Source: Canna indica
Taxonomy: Eukaryota; Streptophyta; Magnoliopsida; Zingiberales; Cannaceae
Length of the DNA: 64,000 nt
NCBI GenBank assembly: GCA_034359265.1
Contig: CP136892.1
Location: 86,978,001-87,042,000 of the forward strand
Direction of reading: 5' to 3'
Shown here: positions 34,834 through 43,431 of the stretch, piece after piece
How positions within the stretch are numbered: position 1 is the stretch's first letter
Layout: every line of letters starts with the position of its first letter
The notes under the pieces: model-generated
Database searches by the model: none
Seen by the model: only the letters and a program-made list of their open reading frames with translations
What the model was told of the DNA's origin: nothing
Translations under genes and position numbers: made by a program

Positions 34834-35514
34834 CACCTACAGCTCGTTGTCCCCTTCTCTTCTGGCCAGCCACCTAATCGTCGCCGACCGATGACTCCAC
34901 AGCCTCGCACTCTCCTCGACCCTCCGGCCTCGCCCAGTCCCACGACCGACCGAGCGGCGGCCCGGATGGTCTGCCCCGAATCCACGCCAGGCGGCTCCCC
35001 AAGCCTCCGGCGACTAACTTGAAGGCACCTCAGCTCTCTCCTCAGCCTCCGGCGCCGGCCTGACCCATCGGTGACTAAATGGTGGCCGGGAGGGCCACCA
35101 CCAAGCACCGCCAGCTGCTACTGTTGGCCTGCGCGTGTTCTGGATCGCACGGCCAACGCGCAGCACCGTAGCGGACATGGCCGCATGGCCTGCGGTAGCC
35201 TGCGCGCCTGCGATTGCCCGCCGCCAACCCCCACAGTTCGTCGTTGTCGTCGTCGTCGTCGGTAGACAAATGCCGAAGTAAAGGAGAAGGGAGAGATCTC
35301 CTACCTCGATCCCGCGACTCCGGCGACGACGAGCTCCACCGGCGACAAGCGCCGACTCCTCCGCCGCCTGCCGACGCCCTCGCTTCTTCCTCTTCTTCTC
35401 TACTTCTTCTCACTTAAAATCCCTCAACCGCACCTCTCCCTCACTTATCCTCACCGCCACCTGGAACTGCCACCTCTCCATTTTTTTTTTTTTTTTTAAT
35501 ACCCGGACATAACA

Positions 35515-35857
35515 GTTACTAAGAAGTACACATTGATACACAGATAGATAGATACACCACCACTTGTTCCTCCATTTTTTTTTGGCAGGAAAGTAGTATA
35601 ATTCATTCAAGGAATGAAAAGGTTATGGCAAAAGAAAATCTGCTACAGGAAGTTCATTGTAAAGTCACCGTTTACTAATATATATATATGTGCATGGAAA
35701 AAAAAGTAGTTTCAATGTAGCACACCACACATATATATACACCATTTACAAGCATATTATTACAACAGAAAATTAAAAGGGACTTCTAGTTACATCTTCC
35801 AGCATTAATTTGTATTGATCTTTGAGTTTCATTGCATATATTACTGATTCATCATCC
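35515..35857. repeat. block Y copy 3, right part
   Basis: Continues the 3' flank of RLP E with homology to 7257-7702 and 53767-54121. Confidence 0.7.
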
Positions 35858-37476
35858 TCAATTCCTCCGTATCTTGATTGCCACAAAAACATACAACTTG
35901 TCATAGATATTGTCCATCATCTGAAAATAGTAGTACCTCCATGCTCCCCCATATAGCAAAAAAACAAACACGCTCCAAAGTCCCACGAGAAATCCCAATA
36001 TGACACTAAGGAAAAGCCATTTCGTTTCTGATCCTTCCTTTGCTTCTTCATCCTCAAGAACTACAAATGAGCAATTCTTTAAAATTGGAGGTCCGCAAAG
36101 ATAAGCATTCCCTACGTAAATGTAGGGATCATCAAGTGTCTGTAGTTGGTTGCCTGATGGGATGCTTCCAGACAAGTTGTTGTATGACACATTGAAGTGG
36201 CTCAACTTAGTCAATGTCGATAAGCTTTGAGGAATAACGCCTGACAACTTGTTGAATGACATATCTAGAGTCTCCACAGACTCAAGCTTCCCAATGGAGT
36301 TCGGAATTCTGCCTTGCAAATTATTTCTTGATAGATTTAGTGTTTGAAGCGCCACAAGTTCTCCCAGTTCTTCAGGAATCTCCCCTTTTAGATTATTGTT
36401 GGAAAGATCTATACTCTTCACAAGATACAGGATACTGGAATATCCTAGTACTTGTCCCTTTGCAGAGATAGTAATATTTTCTTTTGGATAAACAACAAAC
36501 TTTAGGAAGCTTATAATTCCATATCCAAATGGGGGAGAATCATGTTTTAACGTGGAAATCATTTCACTGAAATTTCCGAAGGAGTGAGGTATGGACCCCG
36601 ATAATTGGTTATCAGCAAGGTCTAAAATGTGCAGATTCGCCAATTGTCCAAGTTGAGGAGGGATGTTGCCGGAGAATGAATTCAAGCGTAGCCGAAGGAT
36701 GGCTAATTCTTGCAAGCGTTCCCCAATCCATGTTGGTATGCTTCCTGACAACTTGTTCTCTCCAAGATTTAGAGTAGTCAACCCACTACAGTGCTGCAAT
36801 GATGGCGGCAATTCCCCGGAGAGGCTATTATTGTTTAAGTTCAGATATTCTAGTTTAGAACCTGTGATAGATGTGGGTATTCTTCCTGTTAGATGGTTAT
36901 TGGCCAAATCAACATAAAGGAGATAATCTAATGGTTGCCTACATGAAGGGATTTCTCCGAATATATAGTTGTTTGAGAGATCCAGGAAATATAGGATTGT
37001 CATATCACAAAAATTGGGTGGTATGGTTCCACTGATATGATTATTTGAAAGAAACAAAATTGTCAAGTTTTGTGTTGGTAGTGTTGGTGGTAGTGGCCCT
37101 GATAAAGAATTACTAGACAGATCCAACATCTCTATGGAATTTGGAAAAGCTGGAAGTTGACCTTTGATTTGGTTAGTATTGGCTTTAAATATGATGAGAT
37201 CCTTCATGCCTTCCAAGGATATTGGTAAAGTCCCGTTTATCTTATTATAGGAGAGATCTAAAGCAGCAAGGGAAGGCCATGAGTTCCATAACCAACTTGG
37301 TAGAGGACCTTCAATGCTTGTATTTGACAAATCCAATTCTACAATGGATCTTTGCCATCGAAGCCATCTTGGAAAACGAGGTCCCAAATTACAAGAACTC
37401 ATACCAACGCGTTTGAGTTGAAATGGAGGATGGTCCCCCATCTGGAAGGACAAGGAGTTGTTGGACAAGTACAAGT
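35858..37476 (-). pseudogene. RLP E: 5'-truncated copy, about 538 C-terminal residues
   Basis: The frame covers the second half of the LRR domain, island (KENITISAKGQ), C-cap, transmembrane helix with GFLVG and the full 30-residue tail ending AIKIRRN. No disabling change is seen inside. At 37476 homology to F stops within the LYLSNNSL repeat, and LINE sequence begins. There is no ATG, signal peptide or N-cap. Over about 1.6 kb it differs from F by only a few bases, so duplication or conversion was recent. Without a signal peptide it cannot be a normal receptor. Confidence 0.9.
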
Positions 37477-37962
37477 TTGTTTGCTTTGTCAGTTAGAACC
37501 GGAATCTCATGATCATATATTCAATCAAAGCCAATTTTCACAGGTTTCTTGGTCCCTTTTTCTCGCGCAATTGTAGTTTCCATTCTTCGATCTGACTTGG
37601 AAGATGGGGGATATCCGATGGGATCAGAACAAGCATTCCAACCAACAGAAAGCTCGGATTCTCTTTGTTTGGTGTTGGTTTATTTGGTATGAACGGAACA
37701 GGAGATGCTTCGAAAACATCTCAAGAGGATTGACAGATCTCCTTACCTCAATGATCGCCTTCATCGACTCTTATACAATTTTATGATATTGAATGGATGT
37801 AGTGGCTATTATTCCTATTGGCTGAATCTTATGGTGTGGTGCTTTAATATGCTCTCTATTTTTCTTCTGCATTTTAACTTCCTCGCTTTAAGATTTCTCT
37901 TTCTCCCCTCATGTATTCTATTCTTGCTCATGAATTGAATACAATGCTTTATTTCAAAAAAA
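37477..37962 (+). pseudogene. LINE 3' tail with end of the zf-RVT domain
   Basis: Reads VCLLCQLEPESHDHIF, then QKARILFVWCWFIWYERNRR, the zinc-binding end of a plant LINE, then a 3' untranslated part finishing at AATACAATGCTTTATTTC and an A-run (37955-37962). It is related to, but distinct from, the LINE tail next to gene C at 13700-13955. It fuses the E fragment to the 3' flank of F. Confidence 0.8.
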
Positions 37963-38240
37963 GATACACCATTTAATACGAAGTACAGATACATATATAC
38001 ACCATCTACTTCCTCCGTTTACTAAGAAGTACACGTACATGGAAAAAAAAGTAGTCTCAATGTAGCACAATAGCACACCACACAAATACACCAGTTACAA
38101 GCATATATATTACAACAGAAAACCAAAAGGGACTTCTAGTTACATCTTCCATCATTAGTTTGTATTGATCTTTGAGTTTCCTTGCATATATTACTGATTC
38201 ATCAATCGCAATTCCTCTGTATCTTGATTGCCGCGAGAAC

Positions 38241-41069
38241 TTACAACTTGTCATAGATATTGTCAATCATCTGAAAATAGTAGTACCTCCATGCTCCCCC
38301 ATATAGCAAAAAAACAAACACGCTCCAAAGTCCCACAAGAAATCCCAATATGACACTAAGGAAAAGCCATTTCGTTTTTGATCCTTCCTTTGCTTCTTCA
38401 TCCTCAAGAACTACAAATGAACAATTCTTTAAAATTGGAGGTCCGCAAAGATAAGCATTCCCTACGTAAATGTAGGGATCATCAAGTGTCTGTAGTTGGT
38501 TGCCTGATGGGATGCTTCCAGACAAGTTGTTGTATGACACATTGAAGTGGCTCAACTTAGTCAATGTCGATAAGCTTTGAGGAATAACGCCTGACAACTT
38601 GTTGAATGACATATCTAGAGTCTCCACAGACTCAAGCTTCCCAATGGAGTTCGGAATTCTGCCTTGCAAATTATTTCTTGATAGATTTAGTGTTTGAAGC
38701 GCCACAAGTTCTCCCAGTTCTTCAGGAATCTCCCCTTTTAGATTATTGTTGGAAAGATCTATACTCTTCACAAGATACAGGATACTGGAATATCCTAGTA
38801 CTTGTCCCTTTGCAGAGATAGTAATATTTTCTTTTGGATAAACAACAAACTTTAGGAAGCTTATAATTCCATATCCAAATGGGGGAGAATCATGTTTTAA
38901 CGTGGAAATCATTTCACTGAAATTTCCGAAGGAGTGAGGTATGGACCCCGATAATTGGTTATTAGCAAGGTCTAAAATGTGCAGATTCGCCAATTGTCCA
39001 AGTTGAGGAGGGATGTTGCCGGAGAATGAATTCAAGCGTAGCCGAAGGATGGCTAATTCTTGCAAGCGTTCCCCAATCCATGTTGGTATGCTTCCTGACA
39101 ACTTGTTCTCTCCAAGATTTAGAGTAGTCAACCCACTACAGTGCTGCAATGATGGCGGCAATTCCCCGGAGAGGCTATTATTGTTTAAGTTCAGATATTC
39201 TAGTTTAGAACCTGTGAGAGATGTGGGTATTCTTCCTGTTAGATGGTTATTGGCCAAATCAACATAAAGGAGATAATCTAATGGTTGCCTACATGAAGGG
39301 ATTTCTCCGGATATATAGTTGTTTGAGAGATCCAGGAAATATAGGATTGTCATATCACAAAAATTGGGTGGTATGGTTCCACTGATATGATTATTTGAAA
39401 GAAACAAAATTGTCAAGTTTTGTGTTGGTAGTGTTGGTGGTAGTGGCCCTGATAAAGAATTACTAGACAGATCCAACATCTCTATGGAATTTGGAAAAGC
39501 TGGAAGTTGACCTTTGATCTGGTTAGTACTAGCTTTAAATATGATGAGATCCTTCATGCCTTCCAAGGATATTGGTAAAGTCCCGTTTATCTTATTATAG
39601 GAGAGATCTAAAGCAGCAAGGGAAGGCCATGAGTTCCATAACCAACTTGGTAGAGGACCTTCAATGCTTGTATTTGACAAATCCAATTCTACAATGGATC
39701 TTTGCCATCGAAACCATCTTGGAAAACGAGGTCCCAAATTACAAGAACTCATACCAACGCGTTTGAGTTGAAATGGAGGATGGTCCCCCATCTGGAAGGA
39801 CATGGAGTTGTTGGACAAGTACAAGTCTTCTAATTTCGTCATGTTGGCAAAATGAGATTCAGAGACATTACCCTCAAGTAAATTAGAAGAGAGATCAAGG
39901 TATCTTAAGTTGGAAAGCTTTCCAATATCAGCGGGTAGGGGACCTGTGAGGATATTAAGACTAAGGTCGAGAGATGTGAGATTATTCATCCGCATTAGCC
40001 ATTTAGGAATACCATATGCTCTCAAATTGTTACCGCTAAAATCAAGTGCCCTCAAACTAAGGAGGTTTCCTATTGATCTGGACATGGACAGAGTATCCCC
40101 TCCCAACTCATTATCCGTAAGAATGAGGGTCGTAAGGGATGTCAAATTCCCTATCTCAGGTGGTATTTTTCCGTAAAATTCAGAATAACCGAGTTCAAGA
40201 TATGAGAGGGTACCAAGTTTCCATAGCCAACTGGGTAATGTTGTGTTGAAATAATTCCGATGAAGATCGAGAGTTGTAAGGGTTGTGAGGTTAATGGTGT
40301 ATGAAAGAGAGAATGGTATATTTGTAAGACCACAAGCTCGTAAATGCAATTCCTCCAGCAAAGGTATCATGTTGATTGCTTGTACCCAACTGTTCGAGGA
40401 TGTACTAAGATTCACACCTCTCATGCTGAGGTAACTCAAGGAAGAGAGACGCGGTAACCACGTCTCCAGACTATCGGCTCTGGTAAGCAGGTAATCTGTC
40501 ATGGAATTCATTGAAAATGAGTTTAGATCAAGATGGCGTAGGGTTGACAGGTTGCCAATCTGGGGAGGAATTGTCCCGCCGAAATTTGACCAAGAAAGAT
40601 CAAGATATTTCAGCCTACTAAAAGAGCCAATAATTTTTGGGATTTCCTCCCATTCAAAGTCATTGCCGCTGAGGTTGAGGCTACGCAAATGAGTTAAAGA
40701 GAGCAAGGATGAACTGAGGATCTTACCCCGTAAAGCTATCCTTGCATCCGGTTCATCCCAATACACATCGTCAGTTTGGAGGTTGAGCTTCACCACGTGC
40801 GCATGTCCAGTTCTGTTGTCGCACACCACATGGCTCCATCTACAACAGTCCACTTGGTCACGCCAAGAGGACAAGCGGTCGGCGGGATCTTCGACGCCGG
40901 CTTTGAAGACGAGAAGTGCATCCCTCTCTACTTTCATGCACCCTTCCTTTGTCGTCCATGTCCTCCTTGTTGCCATGGATGAGGTTGTGCCTCCATCTCC
41001 AAGGAGGAGGCAAACAATTAGCAATATAAGGTAGTAGTGCAGCAAAGCCGTCGCCGAATGGCTTGCCAT
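38241..41069 (-). CDS. RLP F: intact LRR receptor-like protein, shortened tail
   Basis: From the MASHS start the protein has 942 residues. It has a signal peptide (to about 25), N-cap (C44, C75-C76, C83), about 28 LRRs, island, C-cap and a transmembrane helix with GFLVG. The cytoplasmic tail ends at YDKL: a TAC-to-TAA change (38241-38243) removes about 11 residues found in C and E. The open frame extends 54 codons further upstream (to 41231), but those codons lie in the conserved leader and would bury the signal peptide, so I prefer 41069. The 3' end is a mosaic: the flank below about 38250 resembles C, while the coding part resembles E. No kinase. Role as for C. Confidence 0.92.
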   Translation of the reverse strand: MASHSATALLHYYLILLIVCLLLGDGGTTSSMATRRTWTTKEGCMKVERDALLVFKAGVEDPADRLSSWRDQVDCCRWSHVVCDNRTGHAHVVKLNLQTDDVYWDEPDARIALRGKILSSSLLSLTHLRSLNLSGNDFEWEEIPKIIGSFSRLKYLDLSWSNFGGTIPPQIGNLSTLRHLDLNSFSMNSMTDYLLTRADSLETWLPRLSSLSYLSMRGVNLSTSSNSWVQAINMIPLLEELHLRACGLTNIPFSLSYTINLTTLTTLDLHRNYFNTTLPSWLWKLGTLSYLELGYSEFYGKIPPEIGNLTSLTTLILTDNELGGDTLSMSRSIGNLLSLRALDFSGNNLRAYGIPKWLMRMNNLTSLDLSLNILTGPLPADIGKLSNLRYLDLSSNLLEGNVSESHFANMTKLEDLYLSNNSMSFQMGDHPPFQLKRVGMSSCNLGPRFPRWFRWQRSIVELDLSNTSIEGPLPSWLWNSWPSLAALDLSYNKINGTLPISLEGMKDLIIFKASTNQIKGQLPAFPNSIEMLDLSSNSLSGPLPPTLPTQNLTILFLSNNHISGTIPPNFCDMTILYFLDLSNNYISGEIPSCRQPLDYLLYVDLANNHLTGRIPTSLTGSKLEYLNLNNNSLSGELPPSLQHCSGLTTLNLGENKLSGSIPTWIGERLQELAILRLRLNSFSGNIPPQLGQLANLHILDLANNQLSGSIPHSFGNFSEMISTLKHDSPPFGYGIISFLKFVVYPKENITISAKGQVLGYSSILYLVKSIDLSNNNLKGEIPEELGELVALQTLNLSRNNLQGRIPNSIGKLESVETLDMSFNKLSGVIPQSLSTLTKLSHFNVSYNNLSGSIPSGNQLQTLDDPYIYVGNAYLCGPPILKNCSFVVLEDEEAKEGSKTKWLFLSVILGFLVGLWSVFVFLLYGGAWRYYYFQMIDNIYDKL

Positions 41070-41221
41070 CCTAATTAATTCACAGGTACAATATATACAA
41101 CCTTCAGTCATGAATTTATAATGAATTGTGTATGTAGAACAGTACTTCTGAGGTGGTGGTAGGTATTGAAACAGTCTTGGTAAAGAAATATAAATGAAAT
41201 TCAAAGTTTTGGAGGAGTCAT

Positions 41222-41295
41222 CGTTTGACAAAATTTACGATGAAATTTATTTGCAAATTGTAGCTCCTCGTGCTCAATTTATGAGAAAATGTTGC
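41222..41295 (+). pseudogene. plus-strand relic of an RLP C-terminal tail upstream of gene F
   Basis: Reads FDKIYDEIYLQIVAPRAQF and then MRKC on the plus strand, as in the tail of RLP A (FDEIYVQIVVTYARFMRKL). Gene G lacks the relic because its upstream region has a deletion at about 62797. Confidence 0.75.
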
Positions 41296-41339
41296 CGAAT
41301 AATAAATCTAATATGGTGATACACTCACTTAGTTGATAC

Positions 41340-41709
41340 CTACTTTGATGGGAAGAAACGCTTGATATAAAAAAAAAATTTAAAAAGAAACTACCATATT
41401 TTATATGAAATGTATGTTGATTCTTCGGGCAGTATTGAGTTTGTCATTCGCTCTTCCGCTCCTATGTTGGGGCAGGTTCCTTTTTCTTCCATGGCCACTC
41501 CGCGCTAGTGTTCGAAGCCCTCGCTGTTCGGGAAAGTCTAATCTATGCTAATCAGCATGCTTTGCCACATTTTGTCATTGAATCTGATTCGAAGATCTTG
41601 ATTTTAGCTCTCAATGCTGAAATGTCTCCAACATGGTATTTTGCTTCCTAGGGGATCAATGCAACTATCTTAATTAGCTTCCTTCTATACTATCAGATTG
41701 GTAACAAAG
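41340..41709 (+). pseudogene. LINE RNase H-like relic, copy 2 (left part)
   Basis: Fragments read LAVRESLIYANQHALPHFVI and ESDSKILILALNAEMS, the RNase H core of a plant LINE. The hAT-like element at 41718 interrupts it; the rest is at 43164-43320. Confidence 0.65.
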
Positions 41710-42074
41710 CTGCACACTAGGGCTGAGCAAAATCCGATCCAACCCGAAAATACCAAAAAAACCAATCCGAAAATTCATTTTGGGTCGGGTTATTCGGGTA
41801 TATCGGGACGGGTCGGGTATTATTTTTAAAAAATTTGTCTACTATTTCGGGTCAGGTCGGGTTCGAGTAAAACCCTGTTTACCCGACCCGACCCAAATGT
41901 AAATTAAATATATATTCTATCGAGGTCGGAATGGGATCGGGTGTTTTCACGTCTCACCGTAGTGCCCGGTTTGTCTTGATTGGAGATTGAGAAACAAGAA
42001 GGAAAATGGAAAAGTCAAAAATCAACAGTAGCATCCGTTGCTTGCAGGTCCTTAGTTTAGTCAAGTAGGCGTCC

Positions 42075-42098
42075 ATCGCGAAGGATTCAATCCAGCCA

Positions 42099-42132
<34 letters not shown>

Positions 42133-42200
42133 CCCCAGTCGAAGACCTCACCGTGGTATGCGGCAATAAGACCACCAAAGGCCTTTGTGGCACTAGTGGT
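42075..42200 (-). pseudogene. rrn18: mitochondrial 18S (small-subunit) rRNA 3'-end fragment (NUMT)
   Basis: Read on the minus strand the fragment contains AAGTCGTAACAAGGTAGCCG, the universal 3' region of small-subunit rRNA, followed by TAGGGGAACCTGTGGCTGGA, the form typical of plant mitochondria rather than plastids or bacteria. Upstream it keeps GCATACCACGGTGAGGTCTT. Only about 125 bp are recognisable, so this is a nuclear copy and not a working rRNA. The edges are approximate; it may begin a little further left, near 42060. Confidence 0.85.
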
Positions 42201-42474
42201 ACAATATATACTTTTTAACAAAAGATAATGTTGTCTTTGTGGTTAGAGGGGTGGAGATAAAGTTTGAGAGGTTTTGAGTTCAAGTCTTACTTGGGTTATA
42301 ATTTTAATCAATGTTCACCTTTTTTATCACTATTTTCAAAATGAATTTTATTTTTTTAATCTTTCTAACTCAAATTCGGGTTAATCGGGTCGGGCCCCGA
42401 TTAAAAAATCGGGTCGGGTATAATTTTTTTGGAAATTTCAGGTTAATACCCGACCCGCCCGATGCTCAACCCTA

Positions 42475-43163
42475 CTGCACATTGAGTAGTAAATTGGGCT
42501 CGAATTTTTAAGGATGGTTCGATCTGGTCAACTATCCGGCCTCTTGAGCTGAATGTCAAGTCTTGAGTTATAGTCTTACTTGGGTTATAATTTTAATCAA
42601 TGTTCATCTTTTTTATCACTATTTTTTAAATGAATTTTATTTTTTATTTTTTCTAACTCAAATCCGGGTTAATCAGGTCGGGGCCCGATTTTTTCGGGTT
42701 ATTCAGGTCGGGCCCCGATTAAAAAATTGGGTCGGGTATAATTTTTTTGGAAATTTTGGATTAATACCTGATCGGGTCGAGTCGTGTATTGACCCGACTC
42801 GTCCGATGCTCAGCCCTACTGCACATTGAGTAGTAAATTGGGCTCGAATTTTCAAGGATGGTTCGATCTGGTCAACTATCTGGCCTCTTGAGCTGAATGT
42901 CAAGTCTTGAGTTATAGTCTTACTTGGGTTATAATTTTAATCAATGTTCACCTTTTTATCACTATTTTCAAAATAAATTTTATTTTTTTTAATTTTTCTA
43001 ACTCAAATCTGGGTTAATCGGGTCGGGGCCCGATTTTTTCGAGTTATTTAGGTCGGGCCCCGATTAAAAAATTGGGTCGGGTATAATTTTTTTGGAAATT
43101 TCGGGTTAATACCCGATCGGGTCGGGTCGGGTATTGACCCGACCCGCCCGATGCTCATCCCTA
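42475..43163. repeat. tandem 345-bp units at the right end of the hAT-like element
   Basis: Two full units (42475-42818 and 42819-43163) follow the first element end at 42474. Each unit is about 85 bp of host flank (CTGCACATTGAGTAGTAAAT onward) plus about 260 bp of the element's right part ending in CCCTA. The unit lengths are 344 and 345 bp. Confidence 0.88.
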
Positions 43164-43320
43164 CTGCACATTGAGTAGTAAATTGAGCTCGAATTTTTAA
43201 GGATGGTTCGATCTAGTCAACTATCCGGCCTCTTGAGTTGAATGTCATTTTGTTGGCCGACTCTTTTGGTGCCGGCATTGGCCACACAATAATATAGATC
43301 TCTTTTTTCTTGGTAAAAAA
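43164..43320 (+). pseudogene. LINE RNase H-like relic, copy 2 (right part)
   Basis: Continues the relic interrupted at 41710. Parallel to 63105-63245. Confidence 0.55.
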
Positions 43321-43431
43321 AAGAAGAAGATATTTTCCTCCAAAAACTAATTAAAAGTGGAAAATTCTTAGTGAGATTCTTATATTACTTTTTTTACTAC
43401 ATGACCGTGCATGTTAATTACTTTTTTTACT

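Larger units (their letters stand above)
32799..35514 (+). mobile_element. solo-LTR-like element, 2716 bp
   Basis: Starts TGTCGCGCCCCAGCC and ends CCGGACATAACA. The 5-bp repeat GTTAC flanks it (32794-32798 and 35515-35519). The paralogous flank at 53760 reads GTGTTACTAAGAAG without it, an exact empty site. No gag-pol is present. Features inside: a CT microsatellite, a GC-rich 3' third (34660-35420) with spurious open frames on both strands, and three related modules at about 34100-34500. TGTCGCGCCCC starts are common in plant Ty3/gypsy LTRs, so this family is likely but not shown. Confidence 0.85.
41718..43163. mobile_element. hAT-like element carrying mitochondrial DNA and triplicated at its right end
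   Basis: The left end TAGGGCTGAGCA and right end TGCTCATCCCTA are inverted repeats. The 8-bp flanks CTGCACAC (41710-41717) and CTGCACAT (43164-43171) fit a hAT target duplication. The paralog near 63105 reads AAGTTGCACATTGAG without the element. The interior is rich in CGGGTCGGGT tracts. It contains an inserted mitochondrial rRNA piece, and its right part plus 85 bp of flank are repeated three times. No transposase. Confidence 0.75.

Noticed and set aside
34508..35417. Frames with Ser-Leu or Arg-Glu repeats
   Set aside because: They are translations of the CT microsatellite and the GC-rich LTR tract.
42075..42200. Functional rRNA gene or bacterial contamination
   Set aside because: Only the 3' tip of the rRNA is present, the motif is of plant mitochondrial type, and it is embedded in repeated nuclear DNA.
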